A stretch of DNA of 64,000 nucleotides from Mycolicibacterium moriokaense (GTDB lineage: Bacteria; Actinomycetota; Actinomycetes; Mycobacteriales; Mycobacteriaceae): positions 1 through 64,000 of the forward strand of contig NZ_QJJU01000012.1 of NCBI RefSeq assembly GCF_003201655.1, written 5' to 3'. Shown here in pieces: positions 53,010 to 61,965 of the stretch. Within the stretch, counting starts at the first letter, position 1. Each line of letters starts with the position of its first letter. The notes below the pieces were generated by a model. It was not told where the DNA came from. It saw nothing but the letters and a program-made list of their open reading frames with translations, and searched no databases. The position numbers and the translations under genes were made by a program.

Positions 53010-54352
53010 CCACTGCGGCGCACCTGCCTCCCGGGCCTCGCTGGCCGGTCGCCGTTCAGGGTGCCGCGTACCTGGCCTCGCGCCGACGGTTCATGCAAGC
53101 GCTTGGCAAGCGTTATGGCACTGCATTCACCGTGAAGCTGCCCTTCTTCGGTCCGACGGTGATCATCAGTGATCCCGTTCTGGTCAAGCAGTTCTTCCAG
53201 ACGCGAACCGATGTCGTGCGCAATGTGGAACCGAATCTCGACCTGGTGCTGGGACCGGGTTCGACGTTTGGGCTGCAGGACGAGGAGCATCGCAGGCGCC
53301 GCAAGCTGCTCGTGCCGCCGTTTCACGGCAAGCGGATGCGCGCCTACGAGAACCTGGTCGAAGAGGAAACTCTCAAGGAGATCGCCACCTGGCCCGAGGG
53401 GCGGGAGTTTGCGGTTCTCCCTTCGACGAATCGGATCACCTTGAACGTGATCCTGCGAGCGGTGTTCGGGGCCCAGGGTGCCGAGTTCGATGCGCTGCGC
53501 GAGGTGATGCCTCCGTTGGTGGCATTGGGATCGCAGCTTGTCTTCCTGCCGTTCCTGCACCGCGATCTGGGTCCGTGGAGTCCGTGGGGCCGATTCCTCG
53601 GCCTGCGGCGGGAATTCGACGTGATCGTCGAGTCGTTGATCGATCGCGTCGCCGCAGACCCGAACCTCGAACAGCGCGACGACGTGTTGTCGCTCATGCT
53701 GCAGTCACGGTACGAGGACGGAACGGCGATGTCGCGCGGCGATCTCGCAGACGAGCTCTTCACCCTGCTTGCCGCCGGACACGAAACCACCGCAACGCAA
53801 TTGGCGTGGGCGGTCGAACGGTTGCGCAGACATCCCGGCGTGTTGAGGCGGTTGGTCGATGAGGTCGACACGGGCGGCTCGGACCTGATGCAGGCCACCA
53901 TCCACGAGGTGCAGCGCAGTCGACCGGTCATCGACGGCGCGGCCCGGCAGGTCATCGCACCGGATATGTCGTTGGGGCAGTGGGTGATTCCGCACGGGTA
54001 CACCGTCCAGGTCGACATACCACTGACCCACCAGAACGCCTACCCGTACCCCGACCGGTTCGACCCGGACCGGTTCCTGACCGAGAGTCCGGATATGTAC
54101 TCGTGGGTGCCGTTCGGCGGCGGAACCCGCCGGTGCCTTGGCGCAGCGTTCGCGAACATGGAGATGAACGTCGTCCTTCGCACCATGCTGCGGGAGTTCC
54201 GGCTTGTGCCGACGAACGCGCGGGAGGAGCGGTTGCACAGCCGCGGCGTCGCATTCGCGCCGAGCGGAGGCGGCCGCGCGGTGGTCTATCGGCGGATCCA
54301 CAGCAGGTCAGAGCGACATGCCGAAGTACTGAACGCCACGACTACTTCATGA
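53006..54352 (+). CDS. Cytochrome P450 (second CYP138-like copy)
   Basis: A 448-aa P450 paralogous to the one at 49877: FHGKRMRAYE, AGHETT at 257-262, EVQR at 301-304 and the heme loop FGGGTRRCLG with Cys377. The two share many blocks along their length, suggesting an old duplication within the operon and complementary hydroxylation sites. The ATG overlaps the SDR stop. Confidence 0.93.
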   Translation: MTTAAHLPPGPRWPVAVQGAAYLASRRRFMQALGKRYGTAFTVKLPFFGPTVIISDPVLVKQFFQTRTDVVRNVEPNLDLVLGPGSTFGLQDEEHRRRRKLLVPPFHGKRMRAYENLVEEETLKEIATWPEGREFAVLPSTNRITLNVILRAVFGAQGAEFDALREVMPPLVALGSQLVFLPFLHRDLGPWSPWGRFLGLRREFDVIVESLIDRVAADPNLEQRDDVLSLMLQSRYEDGTAMSRGDLADELFTLLAAGHETTATQLAWAVERLRRHPGVLRRLVDEVDTGGSDLMQATIHEVQRSRPVIDGAARQVIAPDMSLGQWVIPHGYTVQVDIPLTHQNAYPYPDRFDPDRFLTESPDMYSWVPFGGGTRRCLGAAFANMEMNVVLRTMLREFRLVPTNAREERLHSRGVAFAPSGGGRAVVYRRIHSRSERHAEVLNATTTS

Positions 54353-54365
54353 AGGGTGAATTCGC

Positions 54366-55370
54366 ATGCGCGCGGTCGTAATCACAAAGCACGGTGACCT
54401 GTCGGTCCTTCAACTGCAGGAACGTCCTGATCCGCCGCCGCCCGGCCCCGGGCAGGTGCGCATTGCGGTCCGCGCGGCGGGGGTCAACTTCGCCGACCAC
54501 CTCGCCAGGGTCGGCCTTTATCCCGAGGCACCGAAGCCGCCCGCCGTCGTCGGCTACGAAGTGGCCGGGACCATCGATGCCGTAGGCGACGGCGTCGATC
54601 CCGCACGGGTGGGGCAGCGGGTATTCGCAGGCACCCGGTTCGGCGGTTACGCGGAGATCGTCAACGTGCAGGCGGCCGATGCCGTCCCCCTGCCCGACAC
54701 GTTGAGCTTCGAGCAGGGTGCCGCGATACCGGTCAACTACGCCACGGCGTGGGCGGCGCTGCACGGTTACGGTTCACTACGGGCGGGCGAGCGGGTGTTG
54801 ATCCACGCGGCGGCAGGCGGCGTCGGCATTGCGGCGATCCAGTTGGCCAAGGCCGCCGGTGCGGAGATCCACGGCACCGCGTCGCCAGGCAAGCATCAGC
54901 GACTCACCGAGATGGGCGTAGACCGCGCCATCGACTATCGCCGCGACGGCTGGTGGAAAGGCTTGCCGCCCTACGACATTGTGCTGGACGCCATCGGCGG
55001 CAAGTCCCTGAAGCGCTCGTATGACCTGCTACGTCCTGGCGGCCGGCTCGTCGGTTACGGCGTCTCCGCATTGCAGCAGGGGGAGAAGCGGTCGCTACGT
55101 ACTGCGCTCCCGCAGCTGCTGCCGATGTTGCGCGGGTTCAACCTGGTCAAGCAGCTCAGCGAGTCCAAGGCCGTCATCGGCTTGAACATGCTTACGCTGT
55201 GGGACGACCGCGGCACGCTCCAACCGTGGATCGAGCCGTTGTCACAGGCGATCTCCGACGGTGTCGTCGAACCCGTAGTCCACGCGGCGGTACCGTTCGC
55301 CAAAGCCGGTGAGGCTCACCGGATTCTGGCGGCACGCGAGAATGTCGGCAAGGTGGTGTTGGTGCCGTAG
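54366..55370 (+). CDS. Zinc-independent quinone oxidoreductase-like MDR protein
   Basis: A 334-aa MDR enzyme: AAGVNFADHLARVGLYP, VVGYEVAGTIDAVGDGV, and the Rossmann motif HAAAGGVGIAAIQLAKAAGA, ending ENVGKVVLVP. A clear ribosome site GAAGGGTGA lies 8-16 bp before ATG 54366. Last gene of the five-gene P450 operon; it may reduce an enone intermediate or recycle cofactor. It converges on the MBL hydrolase with a 4-bp gap. Confidence 0.88.
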   Translation: MRAVVITKHGDLSVLQLQERPDPPPPGPGQVRIAVRAAGVNFADHLARVGLYPEAPKPPAVVGYEVAGTIDAVGDGVDPARVGQRVFAGTRFGGYAEIVNVQAADAVPLPDTLSFEQGAAIPVNYATAWAALHGYGSLRAGERVLIHAAAGGVGIAAIQLAKAAGAEIHGTASPGKHQRLTEMGVDRAIDYRRDGWWKGLPPYDIVLDAIGGKSLKRSYDLLRPGGRLVGYGVSALQQGEKRSLRTALPQLLPMLRGFNLVKQLSESKAVIGLNMLTLWDDRGTLQPWIEPLSQAISDGVVEPVVHAAVPFAKAGEAHRILAARENVGKVVLVP

Positions 55371-55374
55371 GCGG

Positions 55375-56160
55375 TCATGCGGTCGCGAGCGCGCGCTTGA
55401 ATAGCGTCGGATCGTGGGAGCAGACGACGAACAGATCGGGGTCTTGGCGCTCATACAATTCGGCCAGGCGGGCATGGTTGTCCCGCACCCTCTTCAGATC
55501 CCACGCGATGAAGGACTCCATCGCCGTCAGCGCGCGGGGCACGTGGGACTTCCCGTCGAGGGTGCCGTAGTGATAGAACGCGTCGCCACAGTGCAGCACC
55601 CAGCGGTGGCCGCCGTCGACTGCAACGCACGCGTGACCGCGGGTGTGGCCGGGCAACGCGATGAGCGCAATGCCTGGCGAGATTTCGTCGAGTTCCTTGG
55701 CGGCGGCGAAGCCACGCCACTTCTCGCCGTGCGGATGGTGTTCGACGATGTTGTGCCCGTGTGCCCATTGGGCGGACCGGTAGCGGATCTTCTCGCGCCA
55801 TGACGGCGACCGGATCGCGCCGAGGGCTTCGGCGGCGGTGACGTGGATGTCGGCATCGGGGAAGTCGGAAAGCCCGCCGATGTGGTCCACGTCGAGGTGG
55901 GTGATCACGATGTGGCGGACGTCTTCTCGACGGAAGCCGAGGCGTTCGATCTGGTGCGCGGCGGTTTCCCCGTGGTCGAACAGCGGCCGGACGACATGTC
56001 GGGTCGGTCCAACGCGCTTCGCGGGATCCAGGCAGTCGTGCGAGCCGAAGCCGGAATCGACCAGCACCAGTCCGTTGTCGGTTTCAATGAGCAGCACATG
56101 GCAGACCATAGGGGCGGTCGGCATGCGCATGTTGCCGCAGTTGAGGTGGTGGACCTTCAC
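55375..56160 (-). CDS. MBL-fold metallo-hydrolase
   Basis: A 261-aa metallo-beta-lactamase fold hydrolase. The zinc motif [10 protein letters not shown] has the HxxxDH pattern at about 88-93; later ligands are in [11 protein letters not shown] and the C-terminal CSHD. The style is that of lactonase-like MBL proteins ([13 protein letters not shown] start). It may open a lactone produced by the Baeyer-Villiger enzyme, an inference from context. A near-identical but frameshifted copy lies at 57074. Confidence 0.88.
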   Translation of the reverse strand: MKVHHLNCGNMRMPTAPMVCHVLLIETDNGLVLVDSGFGSHDCLDPAKRVGPTRHVVRPLFDHGETAAHQIERLGFRREDVRHIVITHLDVDHIGGLSDFPDADIHVTAAEALGAIRSPSWREKIRYRSAQWAHGHNIVEHHPHGEKWRGFAAAKELDEISPGIALIALPGHTRGHACVAVDGGHRWVLHCGDAFYHYGTLDGKSHVPRALTAMESFIAWDLKRVRDNHARLAELYERQDPDLFVVCSHDPTLFKRALATA

Positions 56161-56172
56161 CGCGAGCCTGAC

Positions 56173-56628
56173 TCAGGCATCGCCACTTGCGGCAAGGGCG
56201 AGCAGTTCTCCGCGGCCGATCTGGGTGACCAAGCTGGCCGAGTCGAAGTAGATGCGCTCGTTGACGATGCGGTCGCCCTCGAAGAAGAAGACCGCGATGA
56301 TCGGCACTCGGAACGTCTTGCCTGTGGGCGGCAGGCCATAGAACTCGCCGAGATTTGTTCCGAGCAGATCGAATTCAACGATGACCGCGTCGTCAGCGAC
56401 GTGAAAGCGGGAATTGTCGTGCCGCTGGTCCGGGAACGCTGTCCGGGTCGTCAGGTAGTAGCCCATCACCTCTTCGTCGCCGTCGAAGACCTGACCGGTG
56501 GCCATGATCTCGTAATGCGGATGGCCGTTGAACGTCGCCAGTGTGGCGTCGAACTCTTTGGTCACCTCGGTGTCCATGTGCTCGCGGATGACCGCGAGGC
56601 GACGTTGCCGCAGATCGTCGGTGATCAT
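56173..56628 (-). CDS. SnoaL-like ester cyclase/NTF2 family protein
   Basis: A 151-aa single NTF2-fold domain with AVIREHMDTEVTKEFDATLATFNGHPHYEIM, EVMGYYLTTRTAFPDQRH and a C-terminal FFEGDRIVNERIYFDSASLVTQIG. This is the SnoaL/ester-cyclase pattern that isomerises or cyclises polyketide-like or terpenoid substrates. It follows the SRPBCC gene on the same strand with 13 bp between, in an operon with the two MBL genes. Confidence 0.85.
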   Translation of the reverse strand: MITDDLRQRRLAVIREHMDTEVTKEFDATLATFNGHPHYEIMATGQVFDGDEEVMGYYLTTRTAFPDQRHDNSRFHVADDAVIVEFDLLGTNLGEFYGLPPTGKTFRVPIIAVFFFEGDRIVNERIYFDSASLVTQIGRGELLALAASGDA

Positions 56629-56641
56629 GATCTCTCCTTGA

Positions 56642-57064
56642 CTACTTGCTTTTCTTGGTGGACGCGCGCGCGAGCAGGCGAAGCAGCACCTGACAGATCA
56701 CCGCCAGCGGCGCCTTGACCAGCGGGAAGCTGGCGGTTGTTGAGACGGTGTAGTTGATGTGGGTGCCAGACCCCGCAGGCGTCAGCCGTACCTCGCCGGC
56801 GTAACCCGGAAACGGGGTGCCGGACAGGGCCTTGTAGCCGAAGAGGTTGGGCGCCTCGAAAGTCACGACCTCCTCGACGATGTCCGGACCAGGGCCTGCC
56901 GACGCGATACGCCGAATCGCCCCAACGCCATTGGGGTCTGCGGTGCCGAGTTTGTCCATCGTCACGGTGACGGGACCCCACTCGCTCATTCCGACGTGGT
57001 CGCTCAGCGTGTCCCACACGGTTTCGATCGGTGCGGCGACGGTCTTTTGCGATGTGACGTGCAT
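56642..57064 (-). CDS. SRPBCC (START-like) family protein
   Basis: A 140-aa helix-grip ligand-binding protein of the polyketide-cyclase/dehydratase group: TSQKTVAAPIETVWDTLSDH at the start, GVGAIRRIASAG, and a C-terminal INYTVSTTASFPLVKAPLAVI helix region. Probably binds a hydrophobic metabolite. It lies 9 bp after the frameshifted MBL gene, on the same strand. Confidence 0.85.
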   Translation of the reverse strand: MHVTSQKTVAAPIETVWDTLSDHVGMSEWGPVTVTMDKLGTADPNGVGAIRRIASAGPGPDIVEEVVTFEAPNLFGYKALSGTPFPGYAGEVRLTPAGSGTHINYTVSTTASFPLVKAPLAVICQVLLRLLARASTKKSK

Positions 57065-57073
57065 TCGAACTCC

Positions 57074-57861
57074 TTAGGCGGTGGCTTGGGCTTGTACATA
57101 CTGCGTGCGGTCATGTGAGCAGACCATCAGCATGTCTGGCTCCCGTCGTCGATACAGCTCGGTGAGCCGAGCGTGGTTCTGTCGCATCATCTTCCGATCG
57201 AATGCGGTCACCGTCTCGAATGCGGCGAGTGCTCGCGGCATACGGGCGGTTCCGTCGACCGTACCGTGGTGAAAGAAGGCGTCTCCGCAGTGCACCACCC
57301 AGCGGTGGCCTGCGTCGACTGCCACGCAGGCGTGGCCGCGGGTGTGCCCGGGCAGCGATATCAGCACGATGCCCGGCGACACGTCGTCGAGTTCCTTCGC
57401 CGCGGCGAATCCCCGCCACCTCTCACCGTCCGGCGTGTGCTCGACGATCTTCGGGCCGTGCGCCACTGGACCTTGCGGTAGCGGAACCGTTCGCTACGCG
57501 ACGGTGCTCGCATCGCGGCGAACGCCTCCGCGGCGGTGACGTGGATCTGGGCCTCGGGGAAATCGGATAGGCCGCCGATGTGGTCACCGTCGAAATGGGT
57601 TATGACGATATGGCGCACGTCGTCGCGGCGGAACCCGAGCTGCGCGACCTGATTGGCGGCGGCTTCCCCATATTTGAGCACCGGGCGGATGAGGTATCGG
57701 GACGGTCCAACCCGCCGGGCCGGATCGTCGCAGTCCTTCGGCCCGAAGCCGGTGTCGATCAATACCAACCCGCTGCCGGTCTCCACCAGCAGGACGTGGC
57801 ACACCATCTCGCCGCAGCCGTACGGGTACAACGTTCCGCAGTTGAGGTGGTGAACCTTCAC
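57074..57861 (-). pseudogene. Frameshifted MBL-fold metallo-hydrolase (paralogue)
   Basis: The gene reads [21 protein letters not shown] through [10 protein letters not shown] and RYRKVQW in one frame, then continues as [27 protein letters not shown] to the CSHD end in another. The intact paralogue at 55375 reads [11 protein letters not shown] across this point, so a single G is missing (TGGCG in place of TGGGCG) near 57463. Adding it restores 262 codons, one more than the paralogue. True pseudogene or sequencing error. Confidence 0.88.
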
Positions 57862-57888
57862 GTGTGCAGTCTGCTGGACCGCTGCGCC

Positions 57889-58368
57889 TTACGCGGGCGA
57901 GTTGACGGGCACCGCTGCTTGTTGGTGTCTGCGTTGCCGCTCGACGGTCGCCAGGTAGAACGTCCAACCGAACACGAAGCTGGTGAACAGGCTCGAGACG
58001 AAGAACAGCCACGGGTGGCGGATGCCGCGTCTTCGACCGTCGATGATCGTGAACAGCGGCAACACGATGACGTTGGCGATCGTGTAGTCGGCGACCTGCG
58101 AACTGGACGCGGGGTTCGCATACCCCAATCTGATGAACTCCGACCAGTCGCCCTGGCCCCAGAACGGGTTGTCGGAGTATCCGTACACGTAGCGGATGTT
58201 GAAGTACCAGCACAGCGGCAGCGACATGATGCCAACGACGTAGAAGATGACCTCCGGCGTCGCCGGCGGCGCTCCGGTGGGAACGCGCGAGAAGATCGCC
58301 GGATTCGTCTTGACGATCGCGACGATGACGATGATGCCCAATAGCGCGTGCACGAAAAGGGAGACCAT
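57889..58368 (-). CDS. DUF2834 membrane protein
   Basis: A 159-aa membrane protein with four hydrophobic segments (about 3-20, 38-56, 93-111 and 122-140). The NIRYVYG, ANPASSSQVADYTIANVIVLPLFTIIDGRRRGI and PWLFFVSSLFTSFVFGWTFYLATVERQRR blocks fit DUF2834, a family of unknown function found beside carotenoid and terpenoid genes. ATG 58368 is chosen since a longer frame would cross the operator. Divergent from the TetR gene over a shared GTCAATATTGAC operator. Confidence 0.78.
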   Translation of the reverse strand: MVSLFVHALLGIIVIVAIVKTNPAIFSRVPTGAPPATPEVIFYVVGIMSLPLCWYFNIRYVYGYSDNPFWGQGDWSEFIRLGYANPASSSQVADYTIANVIVLPLFTIIDGRRRGIRHPWLFFVSSLFTSFVFGWTFYLATVERQRRHQQAAVPVNSPA

Positions 58369-58397
58369 AGCCGGAGTCTTTCGGCCGAATTGAGTTT

Positions 58398-58411
58398 TGT
58401 CAATATTGACA
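58398..58411. promoter_or_regulatory. TGTCAATATTGACA palindrome (operator 1)
   Basis: A perfect 14-bp palindrome between the divergent DUF2834 and tetR starts. The core GTCAATATTGAC (58399-58410) is repeated exactly upstream of the phytoene-desaturase-like gene, and both sites are far more AT-rich than the surrounding DNA. Binding by the TetR at 58438 is inferred. Confidence 0.9.
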
Positions 58412-58437
58412 TAACCGCGGTGAGGTACTTTCTGCAC

Positions 58438-59043
58438 ATGGTCCGGCCAGCCCAAACGGCGCGCAGCGAGCGCACGCGCGAAGCGCTGCGAAGGGCTGCC
58501 GTGGTTCGGTTCACTGCGCAGGGGGTGGAGGAAACGTCGGCCGAGGAGATCGCGGCCGACGCCGGGGTATCGCTGCGGACGTTCTATCGGCACTTCGCGT
58601 CGAAGCACGATCTGTTGTTCGCCGACTACGACGCGGGTGCGCATTGGTTCCGCAGCGCGCTGGCGGCCAGGTCGCCCGACGAGTCGATCATCGAGTCCGT
58701 GCAGTCGGCGATCATGGCGAGGCCGTATGACGATTGGGCGGTCACGCAGATCGCCTCGCTGCGCGCCCAAGAGCTCGATCCGAGCCGCATCGTCCGGCAC
58801 ATCCGTCAGGTCGAGGCCGACTTCGCCGAGGCCATCCAGCAACATCTCACGATCGACAACCCGCCGAAGGCGGGCACGGATGACCGGATGCACATCACCG
58901 TGACGGCGCGTTGTATCGCGGCCGCCGTCTTCGGCGCGATGGAGGTATGGATGCTCGGGGAGGAACGCTCGCTGCCCGAGCTCTCTCGGCTGTGCCGCGA
59001 GGCCCTTGAGACGTTGAGCAAGGGGATCGGCGACTCACACTGA
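58438..59043 (+). CDS. TetR family transcriptional regulator
   Basis: A 201-aa TetR regulator with helix-turn-helix ETSAEEIAADAGVSLRTFYRHFASKHDLLFADYD (about 30-63) and a C-terminal ligand domain. Palindromes with identical GTCAATATTGAC cores sit just before it and just after it, before the next gene, so it very likely represses itself, the DUF2834 gene and the desaturase-like gene. Confidence 0.9.
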   Translation: MVRPAQTARSERTREALRRAAVVRFTAQGVEETSAEEIAADAGVSLRTFYRHFASKHDLLFADYDAGAHWFRSALAARSPDESIIESVQSAIMARPYDDWAVTQIASLRAQELDPSRIVRHIRQVEADFAEAIQQHLTIDNPPKAGTDDRMHITVTARCIAAAVFGAMEVWMLGEERSLPELSRLCREALETLSKGIGDSH

Positions 59044-59055
59044 ATCGGAAGTTTC

Positions 59056-59067
59056 GTCAATATTGAC
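59056..59067. promoter_or_regulatory. GTCAATATTGAC palindrome (operator 2)
   Basis: Second exact copy of the 12-bp operator core, 32 bp before the desaturase-like gene and just past the tetR stop, with flanking T/A runs. Confidence 0.9.
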
Positions 59068-59098
59068 AAAACTGCGGCACGCGTGTCAGCCTCAGCCA

Positions 59099-60661
59099 AT
59101 GACGGACTTTGACGCGATTGTCGTTGGCGCCGGCCACAACGGGCTGACCGCCGCCGTGCTCCTCCAGAAGGCAGGCCTGCGCACGCTGTGCCTCGACTCA
59201 AAGCTCTATGCCGGCGGTATGGCGTCGACGGTGGAGCTGTTCGACGGCTTCAAGTTCGAGATCGCCGGGTCGGTGCAGATTCCGACGTCGGCGACGGTGA
59301 GCCGGGAACTCGGGCTCGACGATTTGCCCAATGTCGACCTCGACGTGATGTCGGTATCGCTGCGCGGCGTCGGCGACGAACCCCTCGTCTACTACACCGA
59401 CCCGATGAAGCTGCTGACGCATATCAACGAGGTACACGGCGCTGAGGCCGTCAACGGCATGGCCGGCCTAATGGCCTGGTGTCAGGCGCCGACCCGGGCG
59501 CTCGGCCGTTTCGACGCGGGTAAGCCGCCCAAGACGCTCGACGAGATGTATGCCTGCGCCACAAACGAATTCGAACGGTCGACGATCACCGATCTATTGT
59601 TTGGGTCCGTCACCGACGTGCTGGATCGATACCTGCCGGACAAGGAGAAGAACGGTGCGCTGAGGGGCATGCTGTCGCTCCTGGCGTGCAACACCACTTA
59701 CCGCGGACCCGCGACGCCGGGCACGGCCGCGGCGTTGGCATACGGGTTCGCGGTTCCTGACGAGAACGCACTGCTCGTCAAAAAGCTGCGCGGCGGCATC
59801 GGGACTCTGACGTCACACCTGTGCGACGTATTCGCCTCCAACGGCGGCGAACTGCGGCTGCGCAGCAAGGTCGACGAGATCACCGTCGCCGACGGCAGGG
59901 TCACCGGCGTCCGCCTCGAGGACGGCTCCACGCTGACCGCGCCGATCGTTATCTCCGGTGTCGCACCGGATCTCACGGTCAACGGGTTGGTCGACGGGAG
60001 CGCGGTGCCTACCGACATCCGGGAACGGTTCTCCCGTGTCGATCACCGCGGCAGCTATCTGCAGATGCACTTCGCACTCGATGGCATCCCGGAATTCGCG
60101 TCGCCGTACGAATTGCTCAACGATCCCGCGATGCAGTCGAACATCGGCATTTTCAGCACGCCCGAGGAACTGCAGCAGCAATGGGAAGACTGCAGGCGCG
60201 GGATCGTGCCCGCCGACCCCGCGATAGCGCTGCAGATTCCGTCGGTCAACGATCCGGACCTCGCGCCGCCGGGGAAGCACGCCGTCTCGGCGTTCTCGCT
60301 GTGGTTCCCGATCGAGGAGAGCCAGTCGAGCTACGGCGAGATGAAGGTGGAGATGGGACAGCGGGTGATCGACAAGATCACCCGGCTTGCTCCGAATTTC
60401 GAAAGCCTGATCATCCGGCACACCACGTTCACTCCCAAGCACATGGGCACGATGTTCGGCGCTCCCGGTGGCGACTACTGCCACGGCCTGATCCATCCCG
60501 ACCAGATCGGCATCAACCGGCCCGGGCCGAAAGGCTATGTCGATCAACCGATTCCGATTGACGGGCTTTACCTGGCCAGCGCGGGGTGTCACGGCGGCCC
60601 TGGTATCACGTTCATTCCGGGCTACAACGCCGCGCAGCAGGCGCTGGCGGACGCGCGCTAG
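59099..60661 (+). CDS. Phytoene desaturase-like FAD oxidoreductase
   Basis: A 520-aa NAD(P)/FAD-dependent oxidoreductase of the carotenoid-desaturase/retinol-saturase group. FAD motif VVGAGHNGLTAAVLLQKAG at about 8-26, the following LDSKLYAGGMAS, and the C-terminal IDGLYLASAGCHGGPGITFIPGYNAAQQAL signature. No carotenoid synthase genes are nearby, so it probably acts on another polyisoprenoid or lipid. Start ATG 59099 after the operator; an upstream in-frame start lies inside the operator. Confidence 0.9.
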   Translation: MTDFDAIVVGAGHNGLTAAVLLQKAGLRTLCLDSKLYAGGMASTVELFDGFKFEIAGSVQIPTSATVSRELGLDDLPNVDLDVMSVSLRGVGDEPLVYYTDPMKLLTHINEVHGAEAVNGMAGLMAWCQAPTRALGRFDAGKPPKTLDEMYACATNEFERSTITDLLFGSVTDVLDRYLPDKEKNGALRGMLSLLACNTTYRGPATPGTAAALAYGFAVPDENALLVKKLRGGIGTLTSHLCDVFASNGGELRLRSKVDEITVADGRVTGVRLEDGSTLTAPIVISGVAPDLTVNGLVDGSAVPTDIRERFSRVDHRGSYLQMHFALDGIPEFASPYELLNDPAMQSNIGIFSTPEELQQQWEDCRRGIVPADPAIALQIPSVNDPDLAPPGKHAVSAFSLWFPIEESQSSYGEMKVEMGQRVIDKITRLAPNFESLIIRHTTFTPKHMGTMFGAPGGDYCHGLIHPDQIGINRPGPKGYVDQPIPIDGLYLASAGCHGGPGITFIPGYNAAQQALADAR

Positions 60662-61605
60662 AGCTCGCGTCGACGGTCCCCGTCGTCGGGCTCAGAAATC
60701 GTCAGCACGGCCTTGACCACGAACGGGTCGGTCTCCAACTCGTCTTCTAGTCTGCCGAGCATTTTGGCCACCGACGACTCGGCTTGGTCGCCGACAAGGT
60801 CGACGCTGGCGACGAGGAAAAGCTGTTTGGGGCCGACGAATTCGAGTCGCAAGTACCGAACCGACGCGACATCCGGCAGCTGTTGAATCCGCGTCATGGC
60901 CGCGTTGTACAAGAACTCGGAGCCGGGCTCACCCGTCAGAAAGCGGCGGTTGCGGTCGATCAGCAGCACAGCGACCACACCGAGCAGCCCGCCGACAAGG
61001 ATCGAGCCCATTGCGTCCCATGCAGCGACACCAGTCAGTTCGTGCATGCCGATAGCGGCAGCGGCAATGGCGATGCCGATCAGCGCCGCAGCATCTTCAG
61101 CGAACACCGCCCGCGTCGTCGGATCCGATGTCGCCAGTGCATGTGTGAGCAGGTCGCGATCAAAACGATGCGCTTCGGCCCGCAGCTGTCGGACAGCCTG
61201 GAGGAACGAGATTCCCTCCAGTACAAAGGAAATGGCCAACACGCCATAGGCAAGCGCATAGTTTCGGCCTTCGACCTGTTCGCCTCCGATGAGCTCGCTG
61301 ACACCGTGCCAGATCGACACAGACGCACCGACGACGAACAGCCCGATCGCGGCGAGCAGCGACCACACGTATGCCTCTCGACCGTGGCCGAGGGGGTGAC
61401 GCTCGTCGGCGGGACGGGCGCTCCGCCGGTTGGCGATCATCAGGAACACTTCGTTGCCGGTGTCGGCCCACGAATGCGCGGCCTCGGCGAGCATCGACGC
61501 CGAACCCGTTACCGCTGCGGCGGCTGTCTTCGCCACGGCGATCGCGAGATTCGCACCGAACGCGACCAGTACGGTGAGTGTGCTTTCGCCGCCGGTCTTG
61601 ACCAC
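60658..61605 (-). CDS. Cation diffusion facilitator transporter
   Basis: A 315-aa CDF-family metal/proton antiporter with six membrane segments and a C-terminal cytosolic domain. The metal-site segments are AEAAHSWADTGNEVFL (His and Asp of the first motif) and DPTTRAVFAEDAAALIG (Asp pair of the second). The substrate is likely Zn2+, Fe2+ or Mn2+ efflux. It converges on the desaturase-like gene by 4 bp and follows the UBP-type zinc-finger gene 6 bp downstream. Confidence 0.9.
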   Translation of the reverse strand: MVKTGGESTLTVLVAFGANLAIAVAKTAAAAVTGSASMLAEAAHSWADTGNEVFLMIANRRSARPADERHPLGHGREAYVWSLLAAIGLFVVGASVSIWHGVSELIGGEQVEGRNYALAYGVLAISFVLEGISFLQAVRQLRAEAHRFDRDLLTHALATSDPTTRAVFAEDAAALIGIAIAAAAIGMHELTGVAAWDAMGSILVGGLLGVVAVLLIDRNRRFLTGEPGSEFLYNAAMTRIQQLPDVASVRYLRLEFVGPKQLFLVASVDLVGDQAESSVAKMLGRLEDELETDPFVVKAVLTISEPDDGDRRREL

Positions 61606-61611
61606 GAGTGC

Positions 61612-61965
61612 TCAGTCGCTGCGGGCACGCAGCAGGTTGACCCAGTTACGCGGAACTCTGCTCGCAGGGCCTGGAACGGACTGGTCCTCGGGATGGCATT
61701 CCGGCGCAGCGAGTTCCGGCCCGTCGTAGTACTCGTTCTCGTCGTAGTTCCAGAACCAATCCTCGCCAGGCTCGAACGACCGGATGATGGGATGTCCGGT
61801 CTCGCGCCAATGTGCCGTCGCGTGCCGGGCCAACGAATCATCGCAACACCCGATGTGGCCGCATGCCGCACAGCGCCGCAGGTGCACCCACCAGCCGCCG
61901 ACCGCGTCGCACTCGACGCAACCCGCGCCGCTAGGAGGGACCGCCGGGTCGACAGCTGTGCTCAT
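61612..61965 (-). CDS. UBP-type zinc-finger protein
   Basis: A 117-aa protein with a UBP/ZnF domain: GCVECDAVGGWWVHLRRCAACGHIGCCDDSLARHATAHWRETGH gives the Cys/His pattern that in eukaryotes binds ubiquitin C-termini; bacteria have no ubiquitin, so here it likely binds another peptide tail. Start ATG 61965 is preferred; an upstream in-frame GTG adds 13 residues. It is the first gene of a pair with the CDF transporter (6-bp gap). Confidence 0.85.
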   Translation of the reverse strand: MSTAVDPAVPPSGAGCVECDAVGGWWVHLRRCAACGHIGCCDDSLARHATAHWRETGHPIIRSFEPGEDWFWNYDENEYYDGPELAAPECHPEDQSVPGPASRVPRNWVNLLRARSD

